59,281 nucleotides of DNA from Chloroflexota bacterium (GTDB lineage: Bacteria > Chloroflexota > UBA6077 > CF-72), in the NCBI GenBank assembly GCA_019247515.1, contig JAFAOS010000385.1, forward strand, positions 1 to 59,281, written 5' to 3'. The translations under genes and the position numbers were made by a program. The notes under the pieces were generated by a model, which searched no databases, had not been told where the DNA came from, and saw nothing but the letters and a program-made list of their open reading frames with translations. This document shows positions 23,763 to 32,889 of this stretch, piece after piece. Numbering within the stretch: position 1 is the first letter of the stretch; every line of letters begins with the position of its first letter.

Positions 23763-24530
23763 GTGCAGCTCGCCAATCAGACGTTTTTCATCAGTGGCGG
23801 CGCTTCCGGATTGGGCGCCGCCACCGCCCGACGGTTTTGCGCGGCAGGCGCGCGCGTGGTGATCGCCGACGTGAACGCCGAGGCGGGCTCGGAGCTGACA
23901 CGTTCGCTCGGCCACGGCGCGAGATTTGCGCGGACCGATGTCACCGACGAGACGAGCGTTCAGTCGGCCGTGGACCTGGCGGTGCGAGAGTTTGGTGGTC
24001 TGCAGGGCGCGATCAACTGCGCGGGCATCGGCATCGCCGAACGCACGCTTGGTCGGCAGGGGCCGCATCGACTGGAGGGATTCGTGCGCGTGGTGACGGT
24101 CAACCTGATCGGCACCTTCAACGTCATCCGTCTGGCCGCCGCGGCGATGGCCAGAGGTGAGCCCAACGCGGCTGGCGAGCGGGGCGTCATCGTCAACACG
24201 GCCTCGGTCGCCGCGTTCGACGGACAGATCGGCCAGGCCGCGTACTCGGCTTCCAAGGGCGGCATCGTCGGCATGACGCTGCCCATCGCCCGCGACCTGG
24301 CGCGCGACGGCATTCGGGTCGTGACGATCGCGCCCGGCATTTTCGACACGCCGCTGCTTGGAGGTTTGCCAGAGCCGGCGCGCAACTCGCTCGGCGAGCA
24401 GGTACCGTTTCCGCCGCGCCTGGGGCGGCCCGACGAGTACGCCGCGCTGGCGCAACACATCGTCGAGAACGAGATGCTCAACGGCGAGGTGATCCGACTC
24501 GACGGCGCGATTCGCATGGCGCCACGATAG
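23763..24530 (+). CDS. SDR-family oxidoreductase (3-hydroxyacyl-CoA dehydrogenase type 2-like)
   Basis: 255 aa from GTG 23763, four bases after the solute-binding gene. The NAD motif is SGGASGLG, followed by [23 protein letters not shown]-type strand and the active site YSASKGG. The overall pattern, including [17 protein letters not shown] and [14 protein letters not shown], resembles type 2 3-hydroxyacyl-CoA dehydrogenases (HSD10-like), which oxidise 3-hydroxyacyl-CoA or hydroxysteroids with NAD. Unlike the SDR at 10660 its catalytic residues are intact. The close spacing implies cotranscription with the binding protein. Confidence 0.9.
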   Translation: MQLANQTFFISGGASGLGAATARRFCAAGARVVIADVNAEAGSELTRSLGHGARFARTDVTDETSVQSAVDLAVREFGGLQGAINCAGIGIAERTLGRQGPHRLEGFVRVVTVNLIGTFNVIRLAAAAMARGEPNAAGERGVIVNTASVAAFDGQIGQAAYSASKGGIVGMTLPIARDLARDGIRVVTIAPGIFDTPLLGGLPEPARNSLGEQVPFPPRLGRPDEYAALAQHIVENEMLNGEVIRLDGAIRMAPR

Positions 24531-24606
24531 TTCACCCTATACGTATATTGACGTCGATCTGAAGAGGCTGGTACAGCTAGGCGATCAGTTGCTCATGGAG
24601 GCTACA

Positions 24607-25110
24607 GTGGCCGGTACCAGTGCGCTTCACCTGGTTGGGCAGGCATCAGGTGGCGTGACAATTCAGGTGAATGGTCAAACCGTCAACGTCAACTCGGCGC
24701 CTGACACCCCGCTCCTGTACGTGTTGCGCGACGAGCTCGGCCTGCACGGTCCGCGCTTCGGCTGTGGCCTGGGGCAGTGCGGCGCCTGCACGGTCCACGT
24801 CGGCGACCAGGCAGTCCGCTCCTGCCGCGTCCCCGTCAACTCCGTCACGGAACCGGTGACGACTCTCGAAGGGCTGGCGTCGGGCGATCAGTTGCACCCG
24901 ATGCAGCAGGCGTTCATCAACGAGCAGGCGGCCCAGTGCGGCTACTGCACGAACGGCATGATCATGCAGTCGATCGTGCTGGTGAACAACAACCCGTCAC
25001 CGTCCGAAGCGGACATTCGCCAGGGCCTGGCTACAAATCTGTGCCGTTGTGGCAGCCATCTCGCAGTCATCCGCGCCGTGCAAGGCGCCGCGGCCATGGC
25101 CACGGCCTGA
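24607..25110 (+). CDS. [2Fe-2S] subunit of a molybdenum hydroxylase
   Basis: 167 aa from GTG 24607, chosen because GGAGG lies five bases upstream; ATG 24595 and TTG 24589 are alternatives. Both iron-sulfur sites are present: plant-ferredoxin type CGLGQCGACTVHVG with a later Cys (RSCRVPV), and the second cluster CGYCTNGMIMQ with LCRCGSH. It carries electrons away from the molybdopterin subunit encoded next. A TTGACG...TACAGC pair 18 bases apart (24548-24577) may be a weak promoter. The following gene overlaps or abuts it, so they form one transcript. Confidence 0.9.
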   Translation: MAGTSALHLVGQASGGVTIQVNGQTVNVNSAPDTPLLYVLRDELGLHGPRFGCGLGQCGACTVHVGDQAVRSCRVPVNSVTEPVTTLEGLASGDQLHPMQQAFINEQAAQCGYCTNGMIMQSIVLVNNNPSPSEADIRQGLATNLCRCGSHLAVIRAVQGAAAMATA

Positions 25111-25129
25111 GACCTGGGGAGAAACCCTG

Positions 25130-27436
25130 TTGCTTGAACCGCTATCACGGCGCACGTTCCTCAAGGGAACCGGCGCCATTCTCGTAACCGTGTCCATTGT
25201 TGGTTCGATGCCGGGTGTCGCTGCGGCGGCGCCGTTGCAGCAGCAGGAGTCATCCGGCAGCCCACCTCCAGATCAACTCGATTCATGGATCAAAGTGCAG
25301 GCGGACGGCACTGTCAAAGCATTCACAGGTAAGGTCGAAGTTGGTCAGGGCGTCCGGACTGGGCTCAGCCAGATCATCGCCGAGGAGCTCGATCTTCCAC
25401 TGAGCAGCGTCACGCTGGTGATGGGCGACACCGACCTCACGCCAGATGAGGGCTACACCGCCGATAGTGGGACTATTCGAGACGCGGGTCCGCGCATGCG
25501 CGCCGCCGCCGCCGAAGCTCGGCTGACTCTACTGGGTCTCGCCGCCAGGACGTTCGGCGTCCCGCTTCAGCAACTCTCCGTGAGCAATGGTGTGGTGTCC
25601 GCTCCAGGCGCGGGTAGCGCCACGTACAGCGATCTCATCGGCAATCAGAATTTCAGCGTGCAGCTCACCGCGAAGGTTACGCCCTTTGGACTGGGGCCCA
25701 TCAGCGGCACTGCAACGCCGAAAGATCCGTCGCAGTACACGCTTGTGGGCACCTCGCCGGGTCGCTCCGACCTCCGCACCAAAGTGACTGGCGAGTTCAC
25801 ATACGTCCAGGACATGCGGGTGCCTGGCATGGTGCACGGGCGCGTCGTACGGCCGACGGGCATCCGTTCGAAATTGGTCAGCATCGACGGATTTAAGGAC
25901 AACATCCCTGGCGCGCAAGTTCTGCAGAAAGGCGACTTCGTCGGCGTTATCGCGAATACGGAGTGGGACGCTATTCGCGCGGCCGATGCGCTCCAGGTCA
26001 CCTGGTCGGATTGGAACGGTCTGCCCGACATGGCAGACATTGCGTCAGTGCTTCGTGGGGCACCCGCAGTGAACCATCCGGCCAGCCAGGCCGGTGACGT
26101 CTGGCAGGCGCTCGACGTGTCGGAATCCGGATTGAGTGCCACCTACGAAACGCCATTTGAGATGCACGCTTCAATCGGACCAGCGTGTGCCATCGCAGAC
26201 GTGCAGGCTGAGGGCGCCACGGTGTGGGTAGCCACCCAGGGGCCCCATCCGCTGCGCGTGGACCTCAGTCAGTTGCTCGACATGCCCCTCAACAATGTTC
26301 GCGTGATCACAGTTGAGGGTTCAGGCTCATACGGACGCAACGGCGCGGACCTGGCCGCAGCTGATGCCGCCATCATGTCGCAACTTGCAGGCAAGCCGGT
26401 GCGCGTGCAATGGATGCGTCACGACGAACACGGCTGGGAACCCAAGGGCCCGGCAATGGTGCAGGACCTTCAGGGTGGTCTGGCACCCAACGGTGACGTC
26501 GTCGCCTGGCGCCATACGGTCTGGACACCCCCGCACTTCGAAGGCATCGCGCTCGGAACAGGCGAGCCCGGAGGTAACAACCTCGACGGAACGCCGTACA
26601 GATCGTCGTACCCTGCCGCCGACCTGATCGGCAAAAAGGTCGGGCGGCCGTCGCCAGGCGCTTTCAACACTCCGGTCCTGACATACAACTTCCCGAATGT
26701 GTCGCTCCTGCAATTCGATCAGAGTGATTTTGCCGATGCGCTGATCACCGATTGGTTGCGCGGTCCGGCTCAGTTCCAGCACACGTTCGCACAGGAATCT
26801 TTTTTGGATGAGCTTGCTGCAGCCGCTGGCCAGGACCCGGTGCAATTTCGTCTGAAGTACATGACGGATGATCGGTTGATCGCGGTGCTGAACGCAGTTG
26901 CACAGGCCGCTAATTGGGAGACCCGACCGTCCCCCAATCTCGAAGTCGTCAACGCTCGCGGATCCGTAGTCACTGGCCGAGGCGTCGCCGTTGCAAATCG
27001 AGACGGCACCCTGGTGGCCGAAGTTGCTCAGGTCCAGGTCGACCGCTCCAGCGGCGACATTCGTGTGTTGCAATTCTGGGCCGCGCAGGATTGTGGTCTG
27101 ATCGTCAACCCGAAGGGCGTGCAGGCGCAGGTAGAGGGCAACATAATTCAGGCGACGAGCCGGACGCTCAGAGAAGAGGTCACATTCGACTCGTCAAACG
27201 TCACGAGCCTCGATTGGCGTGCGTATCCGATCCTGACCTTCCCCGAAGTCCCGCAAATCCAGACGATCCTCATCAATCGGCCGGATAAACCTTCATCGGG
27301 CGTTGGCGAACCAACAACATGCCCGGTGGCCGCGGCAATCTCGAACGGCGTCTTCGACGCGACGGGCGTTCGTCTTCGCAGGCTGCCGCTGCGAGCCGAC
27401 CGCGTCCTCGCCGAGCTGCAGGCGGCGAGCACCTGA
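25130..27436 (+). CDS. Tat-exported molybdopterin subunit, isoquinoline 1-oxidoreductase/aldehyde dehydrogenase type
   Basis: 768 aa from TTG 25130 with GGGGAG 8 bases upstream; an ATG at 25049 would overlap the iron-sulfur gene. The start yields a Tat signal (LSRRTFLKGTGAILVTV). Xanthine-oxidase-family features include GKVEVGQGVRTGLSQIIAEEL, GSGSYGRNGAD, and the C-terminal GVGEPTTCPVAAAI carrying the likely catalytic Glu. No FAD subunit is present, so electrons probably go to an extracytoplasmic acceptor such as cytochrome c, as in IorAB-type enzymes. By eye this gene uses fewer G/C-ending codons than its neighbours, a hint of transfer. It ends 2 bases from a convergent gene. Confidence 0.88.
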   Translation: MLEPLSRRTFLKGTGAILVTVSIVGSMPGVAAAAPLQQQESSGSPPPDQLDSWIKVQADGTVKAFTGKVEVGQGVRTGLSQIIAEELDLPLSSVTLVMGDTDLTPDEGYTADSGTIRDAGPRMRAAAAEARLTLLGLAARTFGVPLQQLSVSNGVVSAPGAGSATYSDLIGNQNFSVQLTAKVTPFGLGPISGTATPKDPSQYTLVGTSPGRSDLRTKVTGEFTYVQDMRVPGMVHGRVVRPTGIRSKLVSIDGFKDNIPGAQVLQKGDFVGVIANTEWDAIRAADALQVTWSDWNGLPDMADIASVLRGAPAVNHPASQAGDVWQALDVSESGLSATYETPFEMHASIGPACAIADVQAEGATVWVATQGPHPLRVDLSQLLDMPLNNVRVITVEGSGSYGRNGADLAAADAAIMSQLAGKPVRVQWMRHDEHGWEPKGPAMVQDLQGGLAPNGDVVAWRHTVWTPPHFEGIALGTGEPGGNNLDGTPYRSSYPAADLIGKKVGRPSPGAFNTPVLTYNFPNVSLLQFDQSDFADALITDWLRGPAQFQHTFAQESFLDELAAAAGQDPVQFRLKYMTDDRLIAVLNAVAQAANWETRPSPNLEVVNARGSVVTGRGVAVANRDGTLVAEVAQVQVDRSSGDIRVLQFWAAQDCGLIVNPKGVQAQVEGNIIQATSRTLREEVTFDSSNVTSLDWRAYPILTFPEVPQIQTILINRPDKPSSGVGEPTTCPVAAAISNGVFDATGVRLRRLPLRADRVLAELQAAST

Positions 27437-27478
27437 GCTCAGGCGCCTCCTGGGCCAAATCGCAGGCCCAGGAGGCGC
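27432..27478. terminator. Palindrome plus 14-bp perfect hairpin at a convergent gene junction
   Basis: CCTGAGCTCAGG (27432-27443) is a 12-base palindrome containing both stop codons: TGA of the molybdopterin gene and the complement of TGA of the permease. Next to it GCGCCTCCTGGGCC (27443-27456) and GGCCCAGGAGGCGC (27465-27478) form a perfect 14-bp stem with an 8-base loop, inside the last permease codons. No T-run follows on either strand, but the position suggests termination or mRNA 3'-end protection for both genes. Confidence 0.6.
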
Positions 27479-29238
27479 GCGACACCCGCGACCCCGACGG
27501 TCAGCAACAAAATGAAGACGCCGATGACGCTGGCGGCTTCGAAGTTGTTGTCGGTCAGCAGATTGAGCTGCAAGATCGATAGCGGCTGCGTGTTGTGGGT
27601 TGCGAGCAGCGCCACGTGACTGGTCGCCCGCGCCGCGGCCGAAAACGCCAGCACGCCCACGACGGCTAGCGACGGCGCCATCAGCGGCACGATGACGTGG
27701 CGCAGCGTGTGCCACCAGTTTCCCCCGCTGGTCGCCGAGGCTTCTTCGAGCTCGGCGCCGAGCTGCCGAAGGTTGGTCTTGAGCACCTGGGTGGTGAGGG
27801 TGATGGCGCCGAGCGCGGCAACCAGGATCAGAATGAACGTGGTGCCGTAGATTGGTCGCAGGAACGGCGTGCCGAGAAACAGGTACAGAAAGCCGAGGCC
27901 CATGACGATGCCCGGCAGCGTCGAGGGCAGCCAGACCAGAAAGTCCAGCGCCGAGCGGGCCGCATAGCGCGTGCGCACGATCAGGTAGGCGAGCAATCCG
28001 AAAGCGGTCATGGCCAGCACGGCCGTGCCGCTAGCGAGGATGATCGAGTTGGCCAGGGCGCTGGTGAAGTTCACGTCGCCGAGCACGGTGGCCCAGTTCT
28101 TCAGCGTCCACGGCTCGCGCACGGCAAACATGCCGAAGACGCTCATGAAGGTGCCCAGCATCACCAGGACGACCGGCAGCAGGGTCATGATCTGCACGCT
28201 CCCCGCGACCAGCGCGAACAGCGGCCAGCGCCACGCGCCGAGTCGCTGCGGCTGGTTTCTGAACTTGCCGGACACGGTGGCGACGCTGTGGCGGGCGCTG
28301 TACCACTGCTGCCAGATGACGATCGGCAGCAGCATGGCCAGGACCACGATGCTGAGAACGGTCGCGACGCCGAACTGGGGCGGCGACGAAGTGGCCTGGC
28401 GATAGATCAGGGTGCTGTAGACGTCGATGTTGGCTTCGTAACCGAGCACCAACTCGATCTCGAACGCTTCGAACGAACGGATGGTGCCCAGCAGCAGCAC
28501 CACGAGGATGGTGGGGGTGACGATCGGCAGGACGACTCGCTTGAAGGTGTTGAGCGCGCCGGCCCCGGCCGCCCGCGAGGCTTCTTCGAGCGATGAGTCC
28601 AGGTTACGGAAGGCAGGCGTGAGCAGCATCACTTTGAGAGGTATCGTGCCCGTGACCAGGTGGACCCAGACGATGCCCCACCAGCTGAAGATGTTGAACG
28701 GGCCGTGCTCGACGCGAAAGAGCCATTGCCAGAGCTGGTTGGCCAGGCCGTTGAAGCTGTCGAAGACCATGATCCAGCCGAGCGTGACGGTCAGGGTCGG
28801 CAGGAATACGGCGACCCAGAAGCCGAACTCGAGCCAGTTCGTGGCGGGCAGGTCGGTCCGGGCAAGGAGCCAGGCGATACAGACGCCGACGACGAGACCG
28901 ATGGCCTGGCGCGCGACCGAGAGCGTGATCGTATTCTTCAGCGCCTCGACGACTTTCGGGTTCTTGAAGGCGGTGGTCCAGTTGTCGAAGCCGAAGTGGG
29001 TGGGTGTGCCAAACTGGCCGACCTGGAAGGAGTTGGCGATCAGGATCAGCACCGGATACAGCACCAGGAGGCCGATGAGGCCGAGGGCGATCGTGCCGAG
29101 GATCGTCACGGCCGAAAGCCTGCCATCACGCCACGGCGCATTGCGTCGCTGCGCTCGCTCGCGCCCATCGAAGTCTCCCCGAGGGTCAAGGGGACTGCGC
29201 CCCCTTGAAACCCCCGCTGTTTCGGCGGTGACTGACAC
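27439..29238 (-). CDS. ABC transporter permease, Fe3+-type fused double permease
   Basis: 599 aa with about 12 transmembrane segments in two homologous halves, each with the cytoplasmic EAA loop: LDSSLEEASRAAGAGALNTFKRVVLPIVTP and LGAELEEASATSGGNWWHTLRHVIVPLMAP. This duplicated form is typical of FbpB-like permeases for ferric iron or small organic anions. The GTG start at 29238 is uncertain, because residues ~8-22 come from repeat family B (29177-29208). Binding protein, dehydrogenase and ATPase genes lie upstream on the same strand. It is the last gene of the operon. Confidence 0.88.
   Translation of the reverse strand: MSVTAETAGVSRGRSPLDPRGDFDGRERAQRRNAPWRDGRLSAVTILGTIALGLIGLLVLYPVLILIANSFQVGQFGTPTHFGFDNWTTAFKNPKVVEALKNTITLSVARQAIGLVVGVCIAWLLARTDLPATNWLEFGFWVAVFLPTLTVTLGWIMVFDSFNGLANQLWQWLFRVEHGPFNIFSWWGIVWVHLVTGTIPLKVMLLTPAFRNLDSSLEEASRAAGAGALNTFKRVVLPIVTPTILVVLLLGTIRSFEAFEIELVLGYEANIDVYSTLIYRQATSSPPQFGVATVLSIVVLAMLLPIVIWQQWYSARHSVATVSGKFRNQPQRLGAWRWPLFALVAGSVQIMTLLPVVLVMLGTFMSVFGMFAVREPWTLKNWATVLGDVNFTSALANSIILASGTAVLAMTAFGLLAYLIVRTRYAARSALDFLVWLPSTLPGIVMGLGFLYLFLGTPFLRPIYGTTFILILVAALGAITLTTQVLKTNLRQLGAELEEASATSGGNWWHTLRHVIVPLMAPSLAVVGVLAFSAAARATSHVALLATHNTQPLSILQLNLLTDNNFEAASVIGVFILLLTVGVAGVARLLGLRFGPGGA
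29177..29208. repeat. Palindromic repeat family B, copy in the permease N-terminus
   Basis: TCAAGGGG (29186-29193) pairs with CCCCTTGA (29201-29208); CCCCGAGGG (29177-29185) adjoins. On the minus strand the order is hairpin, then CCCTCGGGG, as in the copy at 17432-17465. It falls inside the annotated start of the permease frame. Confidence 0.72.
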
Positions 29239-29251
29239 CGACGGAATGAAG

Positions 29252-30397
29252 CTAATGATTCTTGGTGATCGCCAGGGTTCGATCCAGCGTGTCCTGCCCC
29301 GACGCCGTCCCCTGTATCACCGGATACTTCTCCATGTGCTGGTAGTCCGGCGTCGAATCCGGGTGGAACACGGGCACGTCCAACCGCCGCGAGGACGAGT
29401 CCACCGACGCGTTTTGCGCCCAGGCGATCTGACCGTCGCGTGAGAGCGCCCAGTTCAGGTACTCCTTGACGGCGTTGGGATGCGGGGCGTTCTTCAGCAC
29501 GGACAGGCCGGAGGCGAGCGAGTAGTCGCCAAAGGCCCGGTTGCGCACGACGTTGACGCCGACGCCTTGCTTCTGCAGCTCGGCGAGCTGCGTTGCGTCG
29601 ACTCCGAAGCCAATCGGATAGCGGCCCTCGGCCACCCACTGTGTCAGCTGATTGCTGGTGGCGACGTACTTGGCGTCGTTTTCGTTGATGAGCTGCTGCA
29701 GGAACGCATCGCCTTTGACCGCGAGCAGGCCGGCCAGGCTCATGCTGCCGCCATTCGAGACGGTCGGATCGTAGACCGCGATCTTGCCTTTCCACTTGGG
29801 ATCGAGCAGGTCGTCCATGCTGTTGATGCCTTCCGGCACCTGGTCCTGGTTGACGTACATGCCGCCGACGTCGGAGAACTCGGTGATCAGCGTGACGGGG
29901 TTGTTCGGATCGGTGAAGAGCTCGAAGCCGCCGGCCCACAGACTGTTGTCCTTGTTATCCGGCGGCAGGCTGTCGAGGAACGGCTTGATGGGCTCCAGGT
30001 CCCCGGCCGGTGTGAGCACCGTGTAGATGTTGGAGACCGGTCCCATGTGGACGTCCCACAGGTACTGTCCGTTCTGCTGTTCGACGACCACGCGCGCGGC
30101 GTAGTCGCTCGCCTTGATCGTGGTGGCGTCGACGGTCAGATCCGGCAGAGCCTGTTTCACGAGCTCGACGTACTTTTCGTAGCCAGTTCCCGCGTGCGTG
30201 GACAGGACCAGCTTGCCTTCCTGCTTTGCGCCGGCCAGCACGCCATCCCACTCCGTAGCGGAGCCGGGTGCGCCGGTCGACTGTGGCGCGAGCGTCGCCG
30301 GCGGCGCGGGTGTGGGTGGCGCCGGAGTTGCCGGGGGACTGCACGCCACCAACACGAACGTCGCGGCGAGGATGAAACGTGATAGAGAGCGCGTCAT
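29252..30397 (-). CDS. ABC transporter substrate-binding lipoprotein, Fe3+/organic-anion type
   Basis: 381 aa. A lipoprotein signal MTRSLSRFILAATFVLVAC places the lipid Cys at 19, followed by a Pro/Ala/Thr-rich tether. The fold has the pattern of iron-type binding proteins: GAKQEGKLVLSTHAGTGYEKYVELVKQALPDL, VPEGINSMDDLLDPKWKGKIAVYDP, and a late PNAVKEYLNWALSRDGQ. The tyrosine cluster that defines true ferric-binding FbpA is not obvious. In this operon, with a Rieske oxygenase and a dehydrogenase, it more likely binds an organic substrate. The permease starts 13 bases downstream. Confidence 0.88.
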   Translation of the reverse strand: MTRSLSRFILAATFVLVACSPPATPAPPTPAPPATLAPQSTGAPGSATEWDGVLAGAKQEGKLVLSTHAGTGYEKYVELVKQALPDLTVDATTIKASDYAARVVVEQQNGQYLWDVHMGPVSNIYTVLTPAGDLEPIKPFLDSLPPDNKDNSLWAGGFELFTDPNNPVTLITEFSDVGGMYVNQDQVPEGINSMDDLLDPKWKGKIAVYDPTVSNGGSMSLAGLLAVKGDAFLQQLINENDAKYVATSNQLTQWVAEGRYPIGFGVDATQLAELQKQGVGVNVVRNRAFGDYSLASGLSVLKNAPHPNAVKEYLNWALSRDGQIAWAQNASVDSSSRRLDVPVFHPDSTPDYQHMEKYPVIQGTASGQDTLDRTLAITKNH

Positions 30398-30410
30398 CGA
30401 TCCCCTCCCC

Positions 30411-31532
30411 TCAATTCGGTGATGTTACCCACGGGGTCACGGTGACGTGGATGGCGCCCGCCGCCCCGGTGCCGCCGACGCTGCGAATCGCCATGTCTAC
30501 CGAGTCGAGGCCGAAGCAGTGCGTGGCCAGCAATCCGAGCGGATAGCGTCCAGAGGCGATGCGCTCGATCGCCAGCTCGACCGAGGCGTAACTGTGTCCG
30601 CGGGCGGCCTTGACCGTGATGTACTTGCGAGCGAGCTTCTCGATCGGGAAATCGCGAATGGTGCCGCCCAGACTCTGGACGACGATACGGCCTTCTTTGC
30701 GTTTGACCAGGTCAATGGCCAGCGGCACCATGTCGGAGGCTGGCGCCGAGGTCGTATCGACCACCGCGTCGACCCCTTTGCCAGCGGTGACCTCGCGGAC
30801 GCGCGCGGGCACGTCCTCGGTGTCCGCCTGGAGCGTCACGTCGGCGCCCAGCTGGCGGCCAACCTCGAGTCGTCGGGCGTCGCGCGCCAGCCCGGTGAGG
30901 ATCACCAGGTCTGCGCCAGCCGATCTGGCGGCCATCACGGCGGCGAGGCCCTGCTGTCCGGGCCCCATGACGACCAGCGAACGGCCGGGTCCGGCCTGGC
31001 CTTCGACCACCGCCCACTGGATGCCGTTGCCGATCGGCAGGGCCATGGCGGCCTGCTCGCCGGGCACGTGGTCGGGCATGCGGTGCAGCACGGTCGCGGG
31101 CGGCATGTACAGGTACTGGCTGTAGCCGCCCCACAGGGCTGGGGAGGTGGTGATCGGCGTGTTGCCGTAGCGCAACGCGCCCGGGTTCGAGTGCACGTCG
31201 GTGGCGGCGCAGTGGCGGAACTCGCCACGCAAGCAAAGGTCGCAGTGGCCGCACGGCAGATATTCCTCGATGGCGACGCGGTCGCCCTCCTTGACCCCCC
31301 AGCGCCGCGCGAACGCCTCTCCAGCCCGCGCGATGAGGCCGACGTTCTCGTGGCCCAGAATGCGCGGCGCGGCGCCCATGCGCCGGTAGCCGCCGACGTC
31401 GCTGCCGCACACACCCGCGGCCTCGACCTTGAGCAAAGCCGCGTCGCTGGGCACCTCGGGCAACGGAAACTCGCGAAGCTCGGTTGTCTCAGGGGCGACC
31501 TGGACGGCGGCAAGGACCATTTCAGCCGGCAT
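30411..31532 (-). CDS. Zinc-dependent medium-chain alcohol dehydrogenase
   Basis: 373 aa from ATG 31532, preceded by GGGAGG six bases upstream; the frame overlaps the ATPase 3' end by 11 bases. Zinc-site motifs are AGVCGSDVGGYRR, GHENVG and the structural site CGHCDLCLRGEFRHC. The cofactor loop is VMGPGQQGLAAVMAARSAGA, an MDR variant. It resembles threonine/sorbitol-type dehydrogenases acting on polar alcohols. In the operon it may oxidise a product made by the Rieske oxygenase or the imported compound itself. Confidence 0.88.
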   Translation of the reverse strand: MPAEMVLAAVQVAPETTELREFPLPEVPSDAALLKVEAAGVCGSDVGGYRRMGAAPRILGHENVGLIARAGEAFARRWGVKEGDRVAIEEYLPCGHCDLCLRGEFRHCAATDVHSNPGALRYGNTPITTSPALWGGYSQYLYMPPATVLHRMPDHVPGEQAAMALPIGNGIQWAVVEGQAGPGRSLVVMGPGQQGLAAVMAARSAGADLVILTGLARDARRLEVGRQLGADVTLQADTEDVPARVREVTAGKGVDAVVDTTSAPASDMVPLAIDLVKRKEGRIVVQSLGGTIRDFPIEKLARKYITVKAARGHSYASVELAIERIASGRYPLGLLATHCFGLDSVDMAIRSVGGTGAAGAIHVTVTPWVTSPN

Positions 31533-32889
31533 TGGCATCCTCCCAAACGCGAATATCCTCGGGCCGCAGCGCCAGGCATACGGACTGGCCTTCCTGCCAG
31601 CGGTCGACGGCAGGCAGGTGGGCCATGACTTGCTGGCCAATGTCCAGCGCCAGCGTGGCTTCATAGCGGTCGCCGACGAAGAGCAGCGTCTCGATTCTGC
31701 CCCTCAGGAAATTACCCCCTCGCCCACTGGGAGAGGGCGGGGGTGAGGGCAATTCGTCCACCTGAACGTGTTCGGGACGAATCGCGACCTGCACCCGGTC
31801 TCCCAGGCCCACTGACGTGGGCGCGCCACCCCGACACCAGAGCGCGTCCTCGCCGCCCAGTCGCACCTTCACGTCGTCGCCGCCGAGCTCGTCGACCACG
31901 CCGTTCAGGACGATGGTCCGGCCGACGAAGTCGCGCACCGATACCGTGCCTGGCTCGCGATAGAGCTGCTGCGGCGTGCCGAGCTGTTCGAGACGCCCCT
32001 GGCGCATCACCGCGATCCGATCCGAAACGCTCAGCGCTTCGACCTGGTCGTGGGTCACCAGCACGACCGTGACGCCCAGTCGACGCTGCAGCAGCTTCAG
32101 CTCGGCTCGCATCTGGCCGCGCAGCTGGGCGTCCAGGTTGCTGAATGGCTCGTCGAGCAGCAGGATGCGTGGTTCGAACACCAGCGCACGCGCGAGGGCG
32201 ACCCGCTGTTGTTGGCCGCCGCTGAGCTGGGTGGCCGGCCGCTCGGCAATCGATTCGAGCCCGACCTGTTCGAGCGATTGTCTGACGGCCTGCTGCAGGC
32301 GCTGGCCGCCGACGCCGCGCACCCGCAGCGGATAGGCCACGTTTTCGAAAACGTTCATGTGCGGCCAGATGGCGTAGCTCTGGAACACCATGCCCATCTG
32401 CCGCTTGTGGGTCGGGACGAAGGCGCGGCGACGGGGCGCGTCTATGACGCGGCCGTCGTAGACGACCTCCCCGGCGTCGCAGTGTTCGAGGCCTATGATC
32501 GTGCGCAGCGTCGTGGTCTTGCCGCAGCCGCTTGGGCCGAGCAGAGTCAGGATTTCGCCGCGGCGCACGTCGAGGCTCAGGTCATCGATGGCTCGCAGAC
32601 TGCCGAAGAGCTTGGTGATCGCCCGCAGCTCGAGAATCGTCTCTGGCGAGGTCTCGTCGTTCGCGATGCCCTGTCGCCGACGCGGAGAAGTGGATTCCGT
32701 CTCGGGGGACGTTTTGCCAGAGTCCGTGGCAGTATTCAGGGGCAGTCCATCACCCAGATCGCGGGGCGCCAGCCTGACTTCAGTAGCGCGCGACGAGCGC
32801 CTCTTTGAGCTGCGTCTCCGTCCACGGCGCGTCTTCGGGCAGGTACATCTGTGCTGGCCGCACGCGGCTGCCCTGGCCCTGCGAGCCAA
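31522..32889 (-). CDS. ABC transporter ATP-binding protein, Fe3+/polyamine type, with repeat insertion
   Basis: Up to 455 aa. Walker A GPSGCGKTTT, Q-loop VFQSYAIWPHMNV, signature LSGGQQQRVALARAL, Walker B ILLLDEPFSNLD and the switch His in VTHDQ are intact, followed by a C-terminal TOBE-like domain. The start is unclear: no in-frame ATG, GTG or TTG lies between the Rieske stop (32780) and the conserved ETILELRAITKLFG (about 32650), so the only standard start is TTG 32889, which overlaps the Rieske gene by 110 bases. A CTG start is possible. Residues ~380-391 (SPPPSPSGRGG) come from a family A repeat inserted in the TOBE region. Confidence 0.85.
   Translation of the reverse strand: MARRARAAACGQHRCTCPKTRRGRRRSSKRRSSRATEVRLAPRDLGDGLPLNTATDSGKTSPETESTSPRRRQGIANDETSPETILELRAITKLFGSLRAIDDLSLDVRRGEILTLLGPSGCGKTTTLRTIIGLEHCDAGEVVYDGRVIDAPRRRAFVPTHKRQMGMVFQSYAIWPHMNVFENVAYPLRVRGVGGQRLQQAVRQSLEQVGLESIAERPATQLSGGQQQRVALARALVFEPRILLLDEPFSNLDAQLRGQMRAELKLLQRRLGVTVVLVTHDQVEALSVSDRIAVMRQGRLEQLGTPQQLYREPGTVSVRDFVGRTIVLNGVVDELGGDDVKVRLGGEDALWCRGGAPTSVGLGDRVQVAIRPEHVQVDELPSPPPSPSGRGGNFLRGRIETLLFVGDRYEATLALDIGQQVMAHLPAVDRWQEGQSVCLALRPEDIRVWEDANAG
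31716..31750. repeat. Palindromic repeat family A, copy inside the ABC ATPase
   Basis: CCCTCGCCC-ACT-GGGAGAGGG followed by CGGGGGTGAGGGC, matching the core and tail of the copy at 15995-16026. It is translated in frame on the minus strand as part of SPPPSPSGRGG. Confidence 0.8.
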
